NCBI GenBank assembly: GCA_040757055.1
Contig: JBFLXY010000003.1
Location: forward strand, 62,001-126,000
DNA: 64,000 nt
Reading direction: 5' to 3'
DNA from: JAJZRJ01 sp040757055
GTDB lineage: Bacteria; Desulfobacterota; Desulfobulbia; Desulfobulbales; Desulfurivibrionaceae
In this document: positions 29,901-37,391 of the stretch, in pieces
How the letters are laid out: every line of letters begins with the position of its first letter
Numbering within the stretch: position 1 is the stretch's first letter
Translations under genes and position numbers: made by a program
Notes under the pieces: model-generated
The model's database searches: none
Seen by the model: the letters and a program-made list of their open reading frames with translations, nothing else
Told to the model about the DNA's origin: nothing

Positions 29901-29994
29901 CTGCGCGGCCCGCTGCCCCACCATGGCCATCGACATGGGCCGCTTCACCTTTGCCGGCATCATGGCCCAGATCAAGGCCTTTGGCGAGGCATGA
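26941..29994 (+). CDS. HdrA-like protein, tandem FAD domains with multiple Fe-S clusters
   Basis: A 1017-aa fusion of two HdrA-type flavoprotein halves. The first FAD site is VVGGGVAGVQTALDLSELGY, with NDCSLCILAPKLVEAGRDPN and CTGCGQCTLYC following. The second FAD site begins near residue 601 (VVGGGLAGMTAALAIAEQG). The C-terminus has two 4Fe-4S motifs near residue 948 (CIGCGACETFCPYKAIEI, CKGCGVCAARCPTMAI). HdrA is the flavin electron-bifurcating subunit of heterodisulfide reductase complexes. With MvhD-like and FdhA-like neighbours it probably splits or merges electrons among formate/NAD(P)H, ferredoxin and a thiol or disulfide acceptor. AAGGAGGAAGT precedes the ATG. All Cys, no TGA codons. 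Confidence 0.9.
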   Translation: MNAPVSPPSAVQTVGAVLVVGGGVAGVQTALDLSELGYKVWLVEKSGAIGGVMARLDKTFPTNDCSLCILAPKLVEAGRDPNIEILTLAELVELSGSAGNFVATIRKQPRYIDEEVCTGCGQCTLYCLKQIGNDFNENLEKSHAAHIDYSQAVPTSYYIDAKACLRLNYETCGLCAVACQAKAIRFDDREKILDIPVGAVILAPGFGRVSDEVMARYGLGKFQDVVTAFEHERLMCASGPTGGEILRLSDRKHPKKIAFLQCIGSRDENCGNNYCSSVCCMYAIKQATLAREHDPECEITLFYMDVRTHGKGFDAARERAIRDGNFRVIYARPPRVEDVFGGGLLLTWADDSGRHHSEKFDLVVLSQGLEAPEGAADLARVAGIDLNGYQFAATGTYTPLATSRPGVYVIGAFQGPKDIPDSVTQAGGAAALCAGQLAPARGTATIKASFPAERDIAAEEPRIGVFVCHCGINIGGVVKVPSVAEYAKSLPHVVYATDNLYSCSQDTQRLLVETIHKHRLNRLVVAACTPRTHEPLFQATLREAGLNRSLFEMANIRDQCSWVHMHEPEAATEKAKDAVRMAVAKAAHLTALAEQQLPVTPSALVVGGGLAGMTAALAIAEQGFAVTLVEREKELGGRTMLLTADRSGRDPRQAVAELIATVKAHPKITVHATASVAAVSGYVGNFTTTLDTVGSSVVVNHGVTVLATGGRPYEPKQYCYGESPKIVTQLELEKKLAGSRPLPKTAKQVVMIQCVGSRGEDLAYCSRVCCGQALKNSLRLKKLRPELGITVLYRDMRAYGFLEDDYRAAREAGVIFVRYQPENRPEVSIGKRGAVQVRYHDPLLRDEVELDADLLVLSTGIVPEDPTTLARMLKVPVTSEKFFLEAHVKLQPVDLPVDGTYVCGLAHSPRSMDETIAQAQAAAGRACHPLARGSITPAPIVSRVDPELCIGCGACETFCPYKAIEIYKADKGRKARTLTASCKGCGVCAARCPTMAIDMGRFTFAGIMAQIKAFGEA

Positions 29995-30250
29995 GTGTGG
30001 ACAGGGTTTTGGCAGCGCGTAAGCGTTGCCGACCCCATGTCACGCCGCCGAGCACCGCAGAAGCTGCCGAAAAAGGAGCTTAAACTGTTTGAGTCCGCCG
30101 CAGGCGGGCGAGTTTTTAAGCTCCCGGCAGCTTCGAGGAGCGCAGGGCATCCCGCCAAAGGCGGGACCAGTGACCGGGTGCCCTTTCTTTGGTTCGTTTC
30201 TTTGCACCCATGCGGGCATAAAGGCAAGCAAAGAAATGAACATTTGAAGA
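29995..30250 (+). repeat. Highly structured intergenic element (REP/MITE-like) between hdrA-like and mvhD-like genes
   Basis: GAAGCTGCCG (30060-30069) pairs with CGGCAGCTTC (30125-30134), and nested inside GGAGCTTAAA pairs with TTTAAGCTCC (30115-30124) around a CCGCC/GGCGG tip. Further on are CCCGCC/GGCGGG, GGGCA/TGCCC and TTTCTTTG paired with CAAAGAAA. Elements with this stem order and a GCCCTTTCTTTGGTT core look like dispersed bacterial intergenic repeats I have seen in other genomes. No transposase is present. Confidence 0.6.
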
Positions 30251-30297
30251 AGGCAGCCAAAACAGAGAGACAACCGACCCCAACAGGGAGAAGAGAA

Positions 30298-30903
30298 ATG
30301 TCCGACTATCAACCCAAGATCCTTGGCTTCCTCTGCAACTGGTGCTGCTACACCGCCGCCGACTCCGCCGGGGTCGGTCGCTATCAGTACCCGCCCAATC
30401 TGCGGGTCATCCGCATGATGTGCACCGGCCGTCTCGACCCCTCCTTCCCCCTGGAGGGACTGGCCAAGGGGGCGGACGGCATCTTTGTCGGCGGCTGCCA
30501 TCCCGGCGAGTGCCATTACATCGACGGCAACTACCACGCCCTGGTCTCCGCCTCCCTGGTCCACGAGATGCTGGACCGGCTGGGGATCAAGAGGGAGCGC
30601 TTCCTCATCGACTGGGCCTCGGCCGCCGAGGGGCCGAATTTTGTCAGGATCATCACCGCCTTCACCAAACAGGTGGCGGCCCTCGGCCCCCTGGGGGCGG
30701 CGGAAGGGCAGGAGACCGGGGCCCTGCGCCTTCGCCTGGCCGAAGCCGCCGAGGCCGCGAGGGGGAGGAAGATCCGAACCGGCCTCATCAACGCCTCGCG
30801 CGAGATGATGCAGGGCGGAGATTTTTCCCGCAAGGCCATTGCCGGGCTGGTGGCTGGCAAATGCGCCAAGGCCCTGGAAGAATCGCTGGGGGCGGGGAGA
30901 TGA
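30298..30903 (+). CDS. MvhD/FrhD-like [2Fe-2S] electron-transfer protein
   Basis: A 201-aa protein whose first 130 residues match the delta subunit that links HdrA to its hydrogenase or formate dehydrogenase partner: LGFLCNWCCYTAADSAGVGR, RMMCTGRLDPSF and VGGCHPGECHY supply the conserved Cys. Some homologues carry Sec in place of one of these Cys; here all are Cys. A C-terminal 65-residue helical extension follows. ATG 30298 sits after AGGGAGAAGAGAA. The stop overlaps the start of the FdhA fusion gene (ATGA). Confidence 0.9.
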   Translation: MSDYQPKILGFLCNWCCYTAADSAGVGRYQYPPNLRVIRMMCTGRLDPSFPLEGLAKGADGIFVGGCHPGECHYIDGNYHALVSASLVHEMLDRLGIKRERFLIDWASAAEGPNFVRIITAFTKQVAALGPLGAAEGQETGALRLRLAEAAEAARGRKIRTGLINASREMMQGGDFSRKAIAGLVAGKCAKALEESLGAGR

Positions 30904-33900
30904 TGGATAATCCCGGCTTTTCCCGTGACAGCGACCAAAGGACGGGCCACACAAGCCCGGAAATTCCGACAACAAGCAGCCACAGGGTGCCGCAGATGCG
31001 CGAAAGAGGGCTGGACGCAATACATCAGGTATGCGGCCAGGCCGATGACAAAGCAGATGCGGTGCCATGCGGCTGCTTGTCGCTGACCATCGACGGCCGG
31101 CCGGTGACGGCAGCAGCCAGCGCCACCATCATGGAGGCCGCCGCGCTGGCCGGCATCGAGATCCCGCACCTTTGCCATCTGCCCGGCAGGGACGATTCTA
31201 GGCGGCCCTGCCTGCTCTGCCTGGTGGAGGCGGACGGCCAACAGGTCCGTGCCTGCCGCACCTTCGTGCAAGAGGGCATGGCGGTCGAGACCGCGACCCC
31301 GGCCCTGAAAAGGCACCGGGCCGAACGGCTCCGGTTGCTGGCCGAGGCGCACTACGGCGACTGCAAGGCGCCCTGCAACCTCACCTGCCCGGGCGGCATC
31401 AACGTGCAGGGCTATGTCCATCTGGTGGCTCAAGGGGAGTACGCGGCGGCCCTGGGGCTGATCCGGGAGAAGAACCCGTTGCCCGGCATCGTCTGCCGGG
31501 TCTGCCCCCGGTTCTGCGAAACCCGCTGCCGCCGGGTGCTGCTCGACGAGGCAATAGCCATCAACCATCTCAAGCGGTTCCTGGTGGAGTATGCCGAGCG
31601 GCAGAACCTGCCGGCCGAGCAGCCGGGCACCGCCACCGGCCACAATGTCGCCGTTATCGGTGGCGGTCCGGCCGGCCTGGCTGCTGCCCATACCCTGCGC
31701 AAACACGGCCACAGCGTCACGATCTTCGAGGCCGCCGGCGCGCTGGGCGGCATGACCCGCACCGCCATTCCCTCCTACAAGCTGCCTCGCAAGGCATTGC
31801 AACGGGAGATCGATGCCATCGTGGCCATGGGAACGCATGTCCGGGCCGGCAAGGCCTGGGGCCGGGATTTCACCCTGGCCGATCTCCGGGCGCAAGGCTT
31901 CAGGTCGGTGTTCATCGCCACCGGCATGGGCCGCCAGAAGAGGCTGGCCGTGCCGGGCGGCGAACTGGCCCTGGACGGCCTCGCTTTCCTGGCCCGGATC
32001 GCGGAGGGCGAGCAATCGCCGCTCACCGGCAGGGTTCTGGTGGTCGGCGGCAGCAAGGTGGCGGTGGAGGCGGCCCGCTCGGCGATCCGGCTGGGGGCGG
32101 CCGAGGTCACCGTGGTCCACGACCGTTCCCGCACCGAGATGGCGGCCCACCAGCGCGACATCGTCGAAGCGGAGAAGGAGGGGGTACAGTTCTTCCTCAT
32201 GGCCGCGCCGCTCGCCATCCGCGAGGAGGCCGGCGTCGGCTTCGCGGTCGAACTGGCCCGGACCGTGCTTTCGGAGGCCGATGCCGCCGGCGCCCGCAGG
32301 CCCATGCCGGTGGCCGGCTCCTCTCTCGTCTGGCAGGGGGAGACCGTGATCGGCGCCCTGGGACAGGAGGCGGACGGCGGTTTCCGCGCCTTTGGCGAAC
32401 TGGAGGCCAGCCTCGCGCTGACCCCTCGCCTGACCATCAAGGCCGATCCCGTCACCCTGCGCACCAATCTGCCCGGCATCTACGCGGGCGGCGAGGTGGT
32501 CAGCGGGCCGCGCTCGGTGATCCAGGCCGTGGATGCCGGGCGCCGGGCCGCCGAGACCATCCACCGGGAACTGACCGGCGATTTCCCGCAGCCTCTTGAC
32601 AGCCGCTTCAATTTCAGCCGGGGCCGGAAGTTCGAGGAGGTGGACATGGTCAACTTCCAGGGTTTTCCGGTCTTGCTGAGCGAGCAGATGCCGGTCCGGC
32701 CGCCGGAGCGGCGGATCGGTGATTTTGCCGAGGTGGAACTCGGCTTCACCGAGGAGATGGCGGTGCGGGAGGCCAAGCGCTGCCTGGCCTGCGGCTGCCT
32801 GGGGCTGGCCAAATGCGAACTCAGGCCGCTCTGCGCCGACCACAAGGTGCAGGCCACCGTGGCGCCGGGCCGGAGGCCGGCCGAGCCGGACGACTCCCAC
32901 CGCTTCCTCGCCGTGGACCCCAACCGCTGCGTGGCCTGCCACCGCTGCGAACGGGTCTGCGAGTTCGAGGCCTTTACGGTTTCCTATGAGGAGAACGAAG
33001 GCCGACTTGCCGATCTCAGCCTCGCCATCAGCGAGAACTGCGTCTCCTGCGGCGCCTGCGTCGATGTCTGCCCCACCGGGGCGCTTACCAAGAAGCAGTC
33101 GGGTCTGCCCCTGCTGCCCGGCGAGGCGACCGAGACCGCCAGCGTCTGCACTTACTGCGGCACGGGCTGCGAGGTGACGCTTCACACCAAGCAGGGGGTG
33201 CTGCTGGAGGTCAAGGCCCGGCCGGAGAGCCCGCCCAACCATGGCGACCTCTGCGTCAAGGGGCGGTTCGGCTTTGATTTTTACCGCCATCCGGAGCGCT
33301 TGACCCACCCGCTGATCCGGGAGAGGCTCGACGAGCCCTTCCGCCGGGCCACCTGGCAGGAGGCCCTCGATTTCGCGGCCCGTCGTTTCGCCTACCTCCG
33401 GGACACACACGGCCCCGAGGCGCTGGGGGTGCTCTCCTCCTCCCGTTGCGAGAACGAGGTCAACTACCTGGCCCAGAAGTTCTGCCGGCTGGTGTTCAAG
33501 ACCAATTCGGTGGACAACTGCGCCCGCGTCTGCCACGCCCCGTCGGTGAGCGGCCTGCGCATCGCCCTGGGTTCCGGGGCGGCCACCAACTCGTTGGCGG
33601 ACATCGAAGGGGCCGAGGTGCTGCTGGTCTGCGGCTCCAACACCAGCGAGGCCCATCCGGTGGTGGGGATGAAGGTGCGGCGCGCCGTCCGCAAGGGGGC
33701 GAAACTCATCGTCATCGATCCGCGCCGCACCGAGATGGCCGCGCTGGCCGACATCTGGCTGCGGCTGGTGCCGGGCACCAACGTCCTGCTCCTGAACTCG
33801 CTGCTCCACGCCATCCTGGACGAGGGGCTGGAGGACCGGGAGTTCATCGCCAGCCGCACCGAGAATCTGGAGGCGGTGCAAGAGCATGTCCGCCACTATG

Positions 33901-35159
33901 CCCCCGAGGCCGTGGCGGAACGGACCGGGGTCGAGCCGGCGCTGGTGCGGGCCGCGGCCCGCCTCTACTGCGCAACCAGGAAGGGCATGATCCTCTACGG
34001 CCTCGGCGTCACCGAACACCGCAACGGCACCCAGGGGGTGATGGGCCTGGCCAACATCGCCCTGGCCTCCGGCAACGTCGGCCGACCGCACGCCGGCATC
34101 AGTCCCCTGCGGGGCCAGAACAACGTGCAGGGTTCCTGCGACATGGGCGCGTTGCCTTACGTCTTCCCGGGTTATCAGGATGTGGCGGACGTGGCGGCCA
34201 GGGAACGGCTGGGTCAGGCCTGGGGCGGAGAGCTGCCGGCCAGCCAGGGATTCACCGAGCCGGAGATGTATAACGCCGCACGGGAAGGGCGTTTCAAGGG
34301 GATGTATTGCATCGGCTACGATCCGCTCCACACCCAGGCCGATGTCAACAACATCCGCGCCGCCTACGCCAACATGGAGATGGTGGTGGTGCAGGACATC
34401 TTCCTCACCCGGAGCGCGGAGATGGCCCATGTGGTGCTGCCGGCCGCCTGCTTCTACGAAAAGGACGGCACCTTCACCAACGCCGAGCGCCGGGTGCGCC
34501 GGATCAGAAAGGCGGTGGCGCCGCCCGGCGAGGCCTTGCCCGACTGGGAGATCACCTGCCGCCTGGCAAGGGCCATGGGGTATCCCATGCAGTACGACGG
34601 CCCGGCCAGGATCATGGAGGAGATCGCCCGTTGCGCCCCCATCCTGGGCGGCATCCGTTACGAGCGGCTCACGGGCGAGGGGCTGATCTGGCCCTGCCCG
34701 GACCGAAACCATCCCGGCACCCCGATCCTGCACCGCGAGAGCTTCACCCGCGGCAAGGGCCGCTTTTCGGTCTTGGCCAACGTGGAAACCCTGGAGCAGC
34801 CGGACGGCGACTACCCCCTCATCCTGGTCACCGGCCGCAGGCTCGCCCACTACAACAACGGCACCATGACCAGGCGCTGCCGGGGGCTCTTCGCCCTGGC
34901 GCCCGGGGAGAGGGTGGAGGTCCATCCGGACGACGCGGCGCGGCTTGGCATCGAGGACGGCCGGCGGGTCGTGGTGATGTCCCGCCGGGGCGCCATCGAG
35001 GTCGAGGCGCACGTCACGGCGCGCAGCCGGTCCGGTTCGGTCTTCATGGCCTTTCATCATGCCGAGCCCCTGGTCAACCTGCTCACCAGCCCCGGCGTGG
35101 ACGAGATCGCCGGCACCCCGGAATACAAGGCCTGCGCGGTGCGCCTGGCGCCGGTCTGA
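30900..35159 (+). CDS. Formate dehydrogenase alpha fused to [2Fe-2S] and GltD-like NAD(P)H-binding flavoprotein domains
   Basis: A 1419-aa multidomain enzyme. After about 57 weakly protein-like residues comes a NuoG-type [2Fe-2S] domain (PHLCHLPGRDD, PCLLCLVEADG). Next is a GltD-like module (NVAVIGGGPAGLAAAHTLR, VLVVGGSKVAVEAAR) that should bind FAD and NAD(P). A 2[4Fe-4S] ferredoxin (CVACHRCERVC, CVSCGACVDVCPTGAL) precedes the molybdopterin FdhA part (CTYCGTGCEV, GDLCVKGRFG). The Mo ligand position reads DNCARVCHAPS, Cys at about residue 878 where many homologues have Sec. The C-terminal dinucleotide domain is complete. It probably couples formate, NAD(P)H and ferredoxin through the HdrA-like subunit. 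Confidence 0.9.
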   Translation: MMDNPGFSRDSDQRTGHTSPEIPTTSSHRVPQMRERGLDAIHQVCGQADDKADAVPCGCLSLTIDGRPVTAAASATIMEAAALAGIEIPHLCHLPGRDDSRRPCLLCLVEADGQQVRACRTFVQEGMAVETATPALKRHRAERLRLLAEAHYGDCKAPCNLTCPGGINVQGYVHLVAQGEYAAALGLIREKNPLPGIVCRVCPRFCETRCRRVLLDEAIAINHLKRFLVEYAERQNLPAEQPGTATGHNVAVIGGGPAGLAAAHTLRKHGHSVTIFEAAGALGGMTRTAIPSYKLPRKALQREIDAIVAMGTHVRAGKAWGRDFTLADLRAQGFRSVFIATGMGRQKRLAVPGGELALDGLAFLARIAEGEQSPLTGRVLVVGGSKVAVEAARSAIRLGAAEVTVVHDRSRTEMAAHQRDIVEAEKEGVQFFLMAAPLAIREEAGVGFAVELARTVLSEADAAGARRPMPVAGSSLVWQGETVIGALGQEADGGFRAFGELEASLALTPRLTIKADPVTLRTNLPGIYAGGEVVSGPRSVIQAVDAGRRAAETIHRELTGDFPQPLDSRFNFSRGRKFEEVDMVNFQGFPVLLSEQMPVRPPERRIGDFAEVELGFTEEMAVREAKRCLACGCLGLAKCELRPLCADHKVQATVAPGRRPAEPDDSHRFLAVDPNRCVACHRCERVCEFEAFTVSYEENEGRLADLSLAISENCVSCGACVDVCPTGALTKKQSGLPLLPGEATETASVCTYCGTGCEVTLHTKQGVLLEVKARPESPPNHGDLCVKGRFGFDFYRHPERLTHPLIRERLDEPFRRATWQEALDFAARRFAYLRDTHGPEALGVLSSSRCENEVNYLAQKFCRLVFKTNSVDNCARVCHAPSVSGLRIALGSGAATNSLADIEGAEVLLVCGSNTSEAHPVVGMKVRRAVRKGAKLIVIDPRRTEMAALADIWLRLVPGTNVLLLNSLLHAILDEGLEDREFIASRTENLEAVQEHVRHYAPEAVAERTGVEPALVRAAARLYCATRKGMILYGLGVTEHRNGTQGVMGLANIALASGNVGRPHAGISPLRGQNNVQGSCDMGALPYVFPGYQDVADVAARERLGQAWGGELPASQGFTEPEMYNAAREGRFKGMYCIGYDPLHTQADVNNIRAAYANMEMVVVQDIFLTRSAEMAHVVLPAACFYEKDGTFTNAERRVRRIRKAVAPPGEALPDWEITCRLARAMGYPMQYDGPARIMEEIARCAPILGGIRYERLTGEGLIWPCPDRNHPGTPILHRESFTRGKGRFSVLANVETLEQPDGDYPLILVTGRRLAHYNNGTMTRRCRGLFALAPGERVEVHPDDAARLGIEDGRRVVVMSRRGAIEVEAHVTARSRSGSVFMAFHHAEPLVNLLTSPGVDEIAGTPEYKACAVRLAPV

Positions 35160-35164
35160 AATAC

Positions 35165-35195
35165 GCCGCCCGGCCTCGTCGGGAGGCCGGGCGGC
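35165..35195 (+). promoter_or_regulatory. 12-bp perfect hairpin after the FdhA fusion gene
   Basis: GCCGCCCGGCCT (35165-35176) pairs with AGGCCGGGCGGC (35184-35195). There is no T-run, so it is more likely a stability element or attenuator between the enzyme genes and the HesB-like gene than a full terminator. Confidence 0.6.
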
Positions 35196-35243
35196 AACGA
35201 ACGATGGGTCGCGGCCCGTCACAGCGAAACAAGGAGAAGAAAC

Positions 35244-35597
35244 ATGCTCACGGTAACGGAATCAGCGATCAGCAACCTCAAGGAGTATCTGGACAAGAAC
35301 AGGATCGACTCGCCCATCCGGGTCGCCATGCAGAGTAGCTGCGCCGGGGTGGGGCTGGGGCTGGCCCTGGACTCGGAAAAGCCGGAGGACAGGATCTTCC
35401 GGGAAGGGGGCCTCACCTTCCTGGTGAACGAGGGGGTCTTTGCCAGCACCGGCGCCATCACCGTGGACTACGTCACCAAGTCGTCCTCGGGCTGCGGCTG
35501 TGGCGGGGGCGGCGGCTTCACCGTCACCCCGGAGAAGAAACTGGCCGGCGGCGGCTGTGGCGGCGGTTCCTGCTCCACCGGCTCCTGCGGCTGCTGA
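35244..35597 (+). CDS. HesB/IscA-like protein with Gly/Cys-rich tail
   Basis: A 117-aa A-type Fe-S carrier-like protein. MLTVTESAISNLKEYLDKNR and LALDSEKPEDRIF follow the family fold. The first ligand position is C33 in MQSSCAGVGLG; in related HesB-like selenoproteins this residue is often Sec. The C-terminal CxC reads SGCGCGGGGG and is followed by an unusual tail GGGCGGGSCSTGSCGC with additional Cys, suggesting extra metal binding. AAGGAGAAGAAAC precedes ATG 35244. Lies downstream of the formate dehydrogenase genes. Confidence 0.82.
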   Translation: MLTVTESAISNLKEYLDKNRIDSPIRVAMQSSCAGVGLGLALDSEKPEDRIFREGGLTFLVNEGVFASTGAITVDYVTKSSSGCGCGGGGGFTVTPEKKLAGGGCGGGSCSTGSCGC

Positions 35598-35638
35598 CCT
35601 TGATACCAAAAATCCTACAAACCAAACGGAGAAACATC

Positions 35639-36061
35639 ATGAAAAGAAACGTGCTGATCGGCCTGTGCCTCCTCTGCCTCCTGAACGTGGCGGCAATCTT
35701 CGAAATCTACAACTACGTGGAGCCCGAGCAGTTCAAAGGGTGGCTTGAGGCCAAGAAGTCCATGATCCTGGTGGACATCCAGGACAAGCCCTCCTTTGCC
35801 GCCCACCATTTCCCCGGTTCCGTCGAGACCAATGCCTTCCCGGTGGAGACGGAGGCGGAGCGGCATCGGCTCGACCCGGCAGTGGCGGCCGCGAAGAAGA
35901 GCGGCCAGGACGTGGTGGTGCTCTGCCCGCGCGGCGGCGGTGGCGCCAAACGGGCCTACGATTACCTCAAGGCCCAGGGCGTGCCGGAAAAAAGGCTTTT
36001 CATCCTCACCGGCGGCGTGGACAAGTGGCCGCACCGCACCATGCTGGAGGCCGCGAAGTAA
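35639..36061 (+). CDS. Membrane-anchored rhodanese-like protein
   Basis: A 140-aa protein with one N-terminal membrane helix (VLIGLCLLCLLNVAAIF) followed by a single rhodanese domain: SMILVDIQDKPSFAAHHFPG, then the active-site loop VVLCPRGGGGAKRAYDYL, and LFILTGGVDKWP. The nucleophile is Cys in CPRGGGGA; some relatives have Sec at this place. It should transfer sulfane sulfur at the outer face of the membrane. ATG 35639 is used because it follows GGAGAAACATC. Lies 41 bp after the HesB-like gene. Confidence 0.88.
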   Translation: MKRNVLIGLCLLCLLNVAAIFEIYNYVEPEQFKGWLEAKKSMILVDIQDKPSFAAHHFPGSVETNAFPVETEAERHRLDPAVAAAKKSGQDVVVLCPRGGGGAKRAYDYLKAQGVPEKRLFILTGGVDKWPHRTMLEAAK

Positions 36062-36073
36062 GAGGGAAACAGC

Positions 36074-36105
36074 CGGTGCCCGGCCTCTTCCGGGGTCGGG
36101 CACCG
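36074..36105 (+). promoter_or_regulatory. Hairpin after the rhodanese gene
   Basis: CGGTGCCCG (36074-36082) pairs with CGGGCACCG (36097-36105); no T-run follows. Another GC-rich intercistronic hairpin in the same series as those at 35165 and 37275. Confidence 0.5.
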
Positions 36106-36183
36106 TAAGCGTTGGGAAAAAGAGACCGTTGCAACGCACTCCTGCGCGAGACAGCGGCAAGGAAGCGAACAGAGGAAAGCATC

Positions 36184-37197
36184 ATGAAAAAATGGATTGC
36201 GTTCGCCATGGTCGCGCTGTGGGCGGCAATGGCACCCCAGGCATTTGCCCGGACCGTGGCCGGCACGGTGACCGTGGCCGTTGATTTGTCGAACCAGCCC
36301 GCCGGCCAGGAAGTGCGGCTCTGGCTGCCCTATCCGGTCAGCGACGGAGACCAGGAGATTACCGGCGTGCGGGTTGCCGGCGATTTCGCCGAATCCGCGG
36401 TCTATGCGGACAAGGTCTTCAAGACGCCGCTGCTCTATGCCCGCTGGGGCAAGGGCGCGGCAAGCAGGAAGCTGACCTTCACCTTCCAGGCGCGGCGGCA
36501 GGAGGTGGTCCGCCGCGACTTCCCCCGCCGTGAGGCTGCCTGGGACAAGGGCGACTACGCCCTCTATCTGGCCCCCACCCGGCTCGGCCCCATTGACGGC
36601 GAGGTGAAAAAACTGGCCGCCAGGATCACCGCCGGCAAAAAGGGCGTGCTGGCCAAGGCCAGGGCCATCTACGACTGGACCGTGGAGAACACCTACCGCA
36701 ACCCCGACACCCGCGGCTGCGGCAACGGCGACGTCTGCCGCCTCTTGCAGGATCCGGGCGGCAAATGCGCCGACATCAGTTCGATCTATGTGGCCCTCGC
36801 CAGGGCCGCCGGGGTTCCCTCCCGGGAGATTTTCGGAATCCGCCTGGGCAAGAAGCAGACCGAGGATATCACCACCTGGCAGCATTGCTGGGCCGAGTTC
36901 TACCTGCCCGGTTACGGCTGGGTGCCGGTGGACCCGGCCGACGTGCGCAAGAAGATGCTGGTGGAAAATCTCCCCCTCGACGCCCCGCAGACCAAGGAGG
37001 CGCGCGACTTTTTCTGGGGCGGCGTCGATGGCTACCGGGTCCGGCTCGGCGAGGGCCGCGACCTGCTCCTGAATCCGCCCCAGCATGGGGAGCCGGTCAA
37101 CTACCTCATGTATCCCTTTGCCCAGGTCGGGGAGAGCACCATCGACTGGCTCGACCCTGCCCGCTTCATCTACACCATCACCTACCGCCAGGAATAG
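36184..37197 (+). CDS. Secreted transglutaminase-like (cysteine protease-like) protein
   Basis: A 337-aa exported protein. The signal peptide is MKKWIAFAMVALWAAMAPQA with cleavage near AFA. The transglutaminase-core triad is visible: Cys in GGKCADISSIYVALARAAG, His in WQHCWAEFYLPGYGW and Asp in VPVDPADVRKK. N-terminal residues to about 150 form a beta-rich domain (VRLWLPYPVSDGDQEI). Members of this family cleave or cross-link unknown periplasmic substrates. Start 36184 is supported by GAGGAAAGCATC. Lies between the rhodanese gene and the selenoprotein operon, separated from the latter by a strong hairpin. Confidence 0.85.
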   Translation: MKKWIAFAMVALWAAMAPQAFARTVAGTVTVAVDLSNQPAGQEVRLWLPYPVSDGDQEITGVRVAGDFAESAVYADKVFKTPLLYARWGKGAASRKLTFTFQARRQEVVRRDFPRREAAWDKGDYALYLAPTRLGPIDGEVKKLAARITAGKKGVLAKARAIYDWTVENTYRNPDTRGCGNGDVCRLLQDPGGKCADISSIYVALARAAGVPSREIFGIRLGKKQTEDITTWQHCWAEFYLPGYGWVPVDPADVRKKMLVENLPLDAPQTKEARDFFWGGVDGYRVRLGEGRDLLLNPPQHGEPVNYLMYPFAQVGESTIDWLDPARFIYTITYRQE

Positions 37198-37274
37198 GAG
37201 GCGCCCTGTCTCCCGCCCGCCTCGACAAGGCCCGCCAGAGGCCGGGCGAGGCGTATCGGAACAGCTCTCTTTCC

Positions 37275-37311
37275 CAGCAGAGGCCGGCGGCGTCCGCGCC
37301 GGCCTCTGCTG
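37275..37311 (+). terminator. 15-bp GC-rich hairpin separating upstream genes from the selenoprotein operon
   Basis: CAGCAGAGGCCGGCG (37275-37289) pairs perfectly with CGCCGGCCTCTGCTG (37297-37311). A T-run is lacking but the stem is long and lies just before a new promoter at 37321, so it probably ends or stabilises the upstream mRNA. Confidence 0.6.
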
Positions 37312-37320
37312 AGGAAGCGC

Positions 37321-37355
37321 TTGACACGCGCCATATAAATGTATATTTATATAAT
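37321..37355 (+). promoter_or_regulatory. Promoter with an AT-rich palindromic operator, probably ArsR-type
   Basis: TTGACA at 37321-37326 and TATTTA at 37344-37349 (17-nt spacer) form a promoter; a perfect TATAAT also occurs at 37350-37355 but is 23 nt away. The perfect palindrome ATATAAAT-GTAT-ATTTATAT covers 37333-37352, over the spacer and -10. In this GC-rich DNA it stands out strongly. An ArsR-family gene lies 430 bp downstream in the same operon, so autoregulation through this site is the natural inference. Confidence 0.75.
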
Positions 37356-37391
37356 TATCGAAGCCGTGAAAACCTGTTAAGGAGGCCGACT

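Noticed and set aside
30531..35222. A long minus-strand frame opposite the formate dehydrogenase fusion
   Set aside because: Shadow of the plus-strand gene, which shows consecutive FAD, Fe-S and molybdopterin motifs; the antisense frame shows none.
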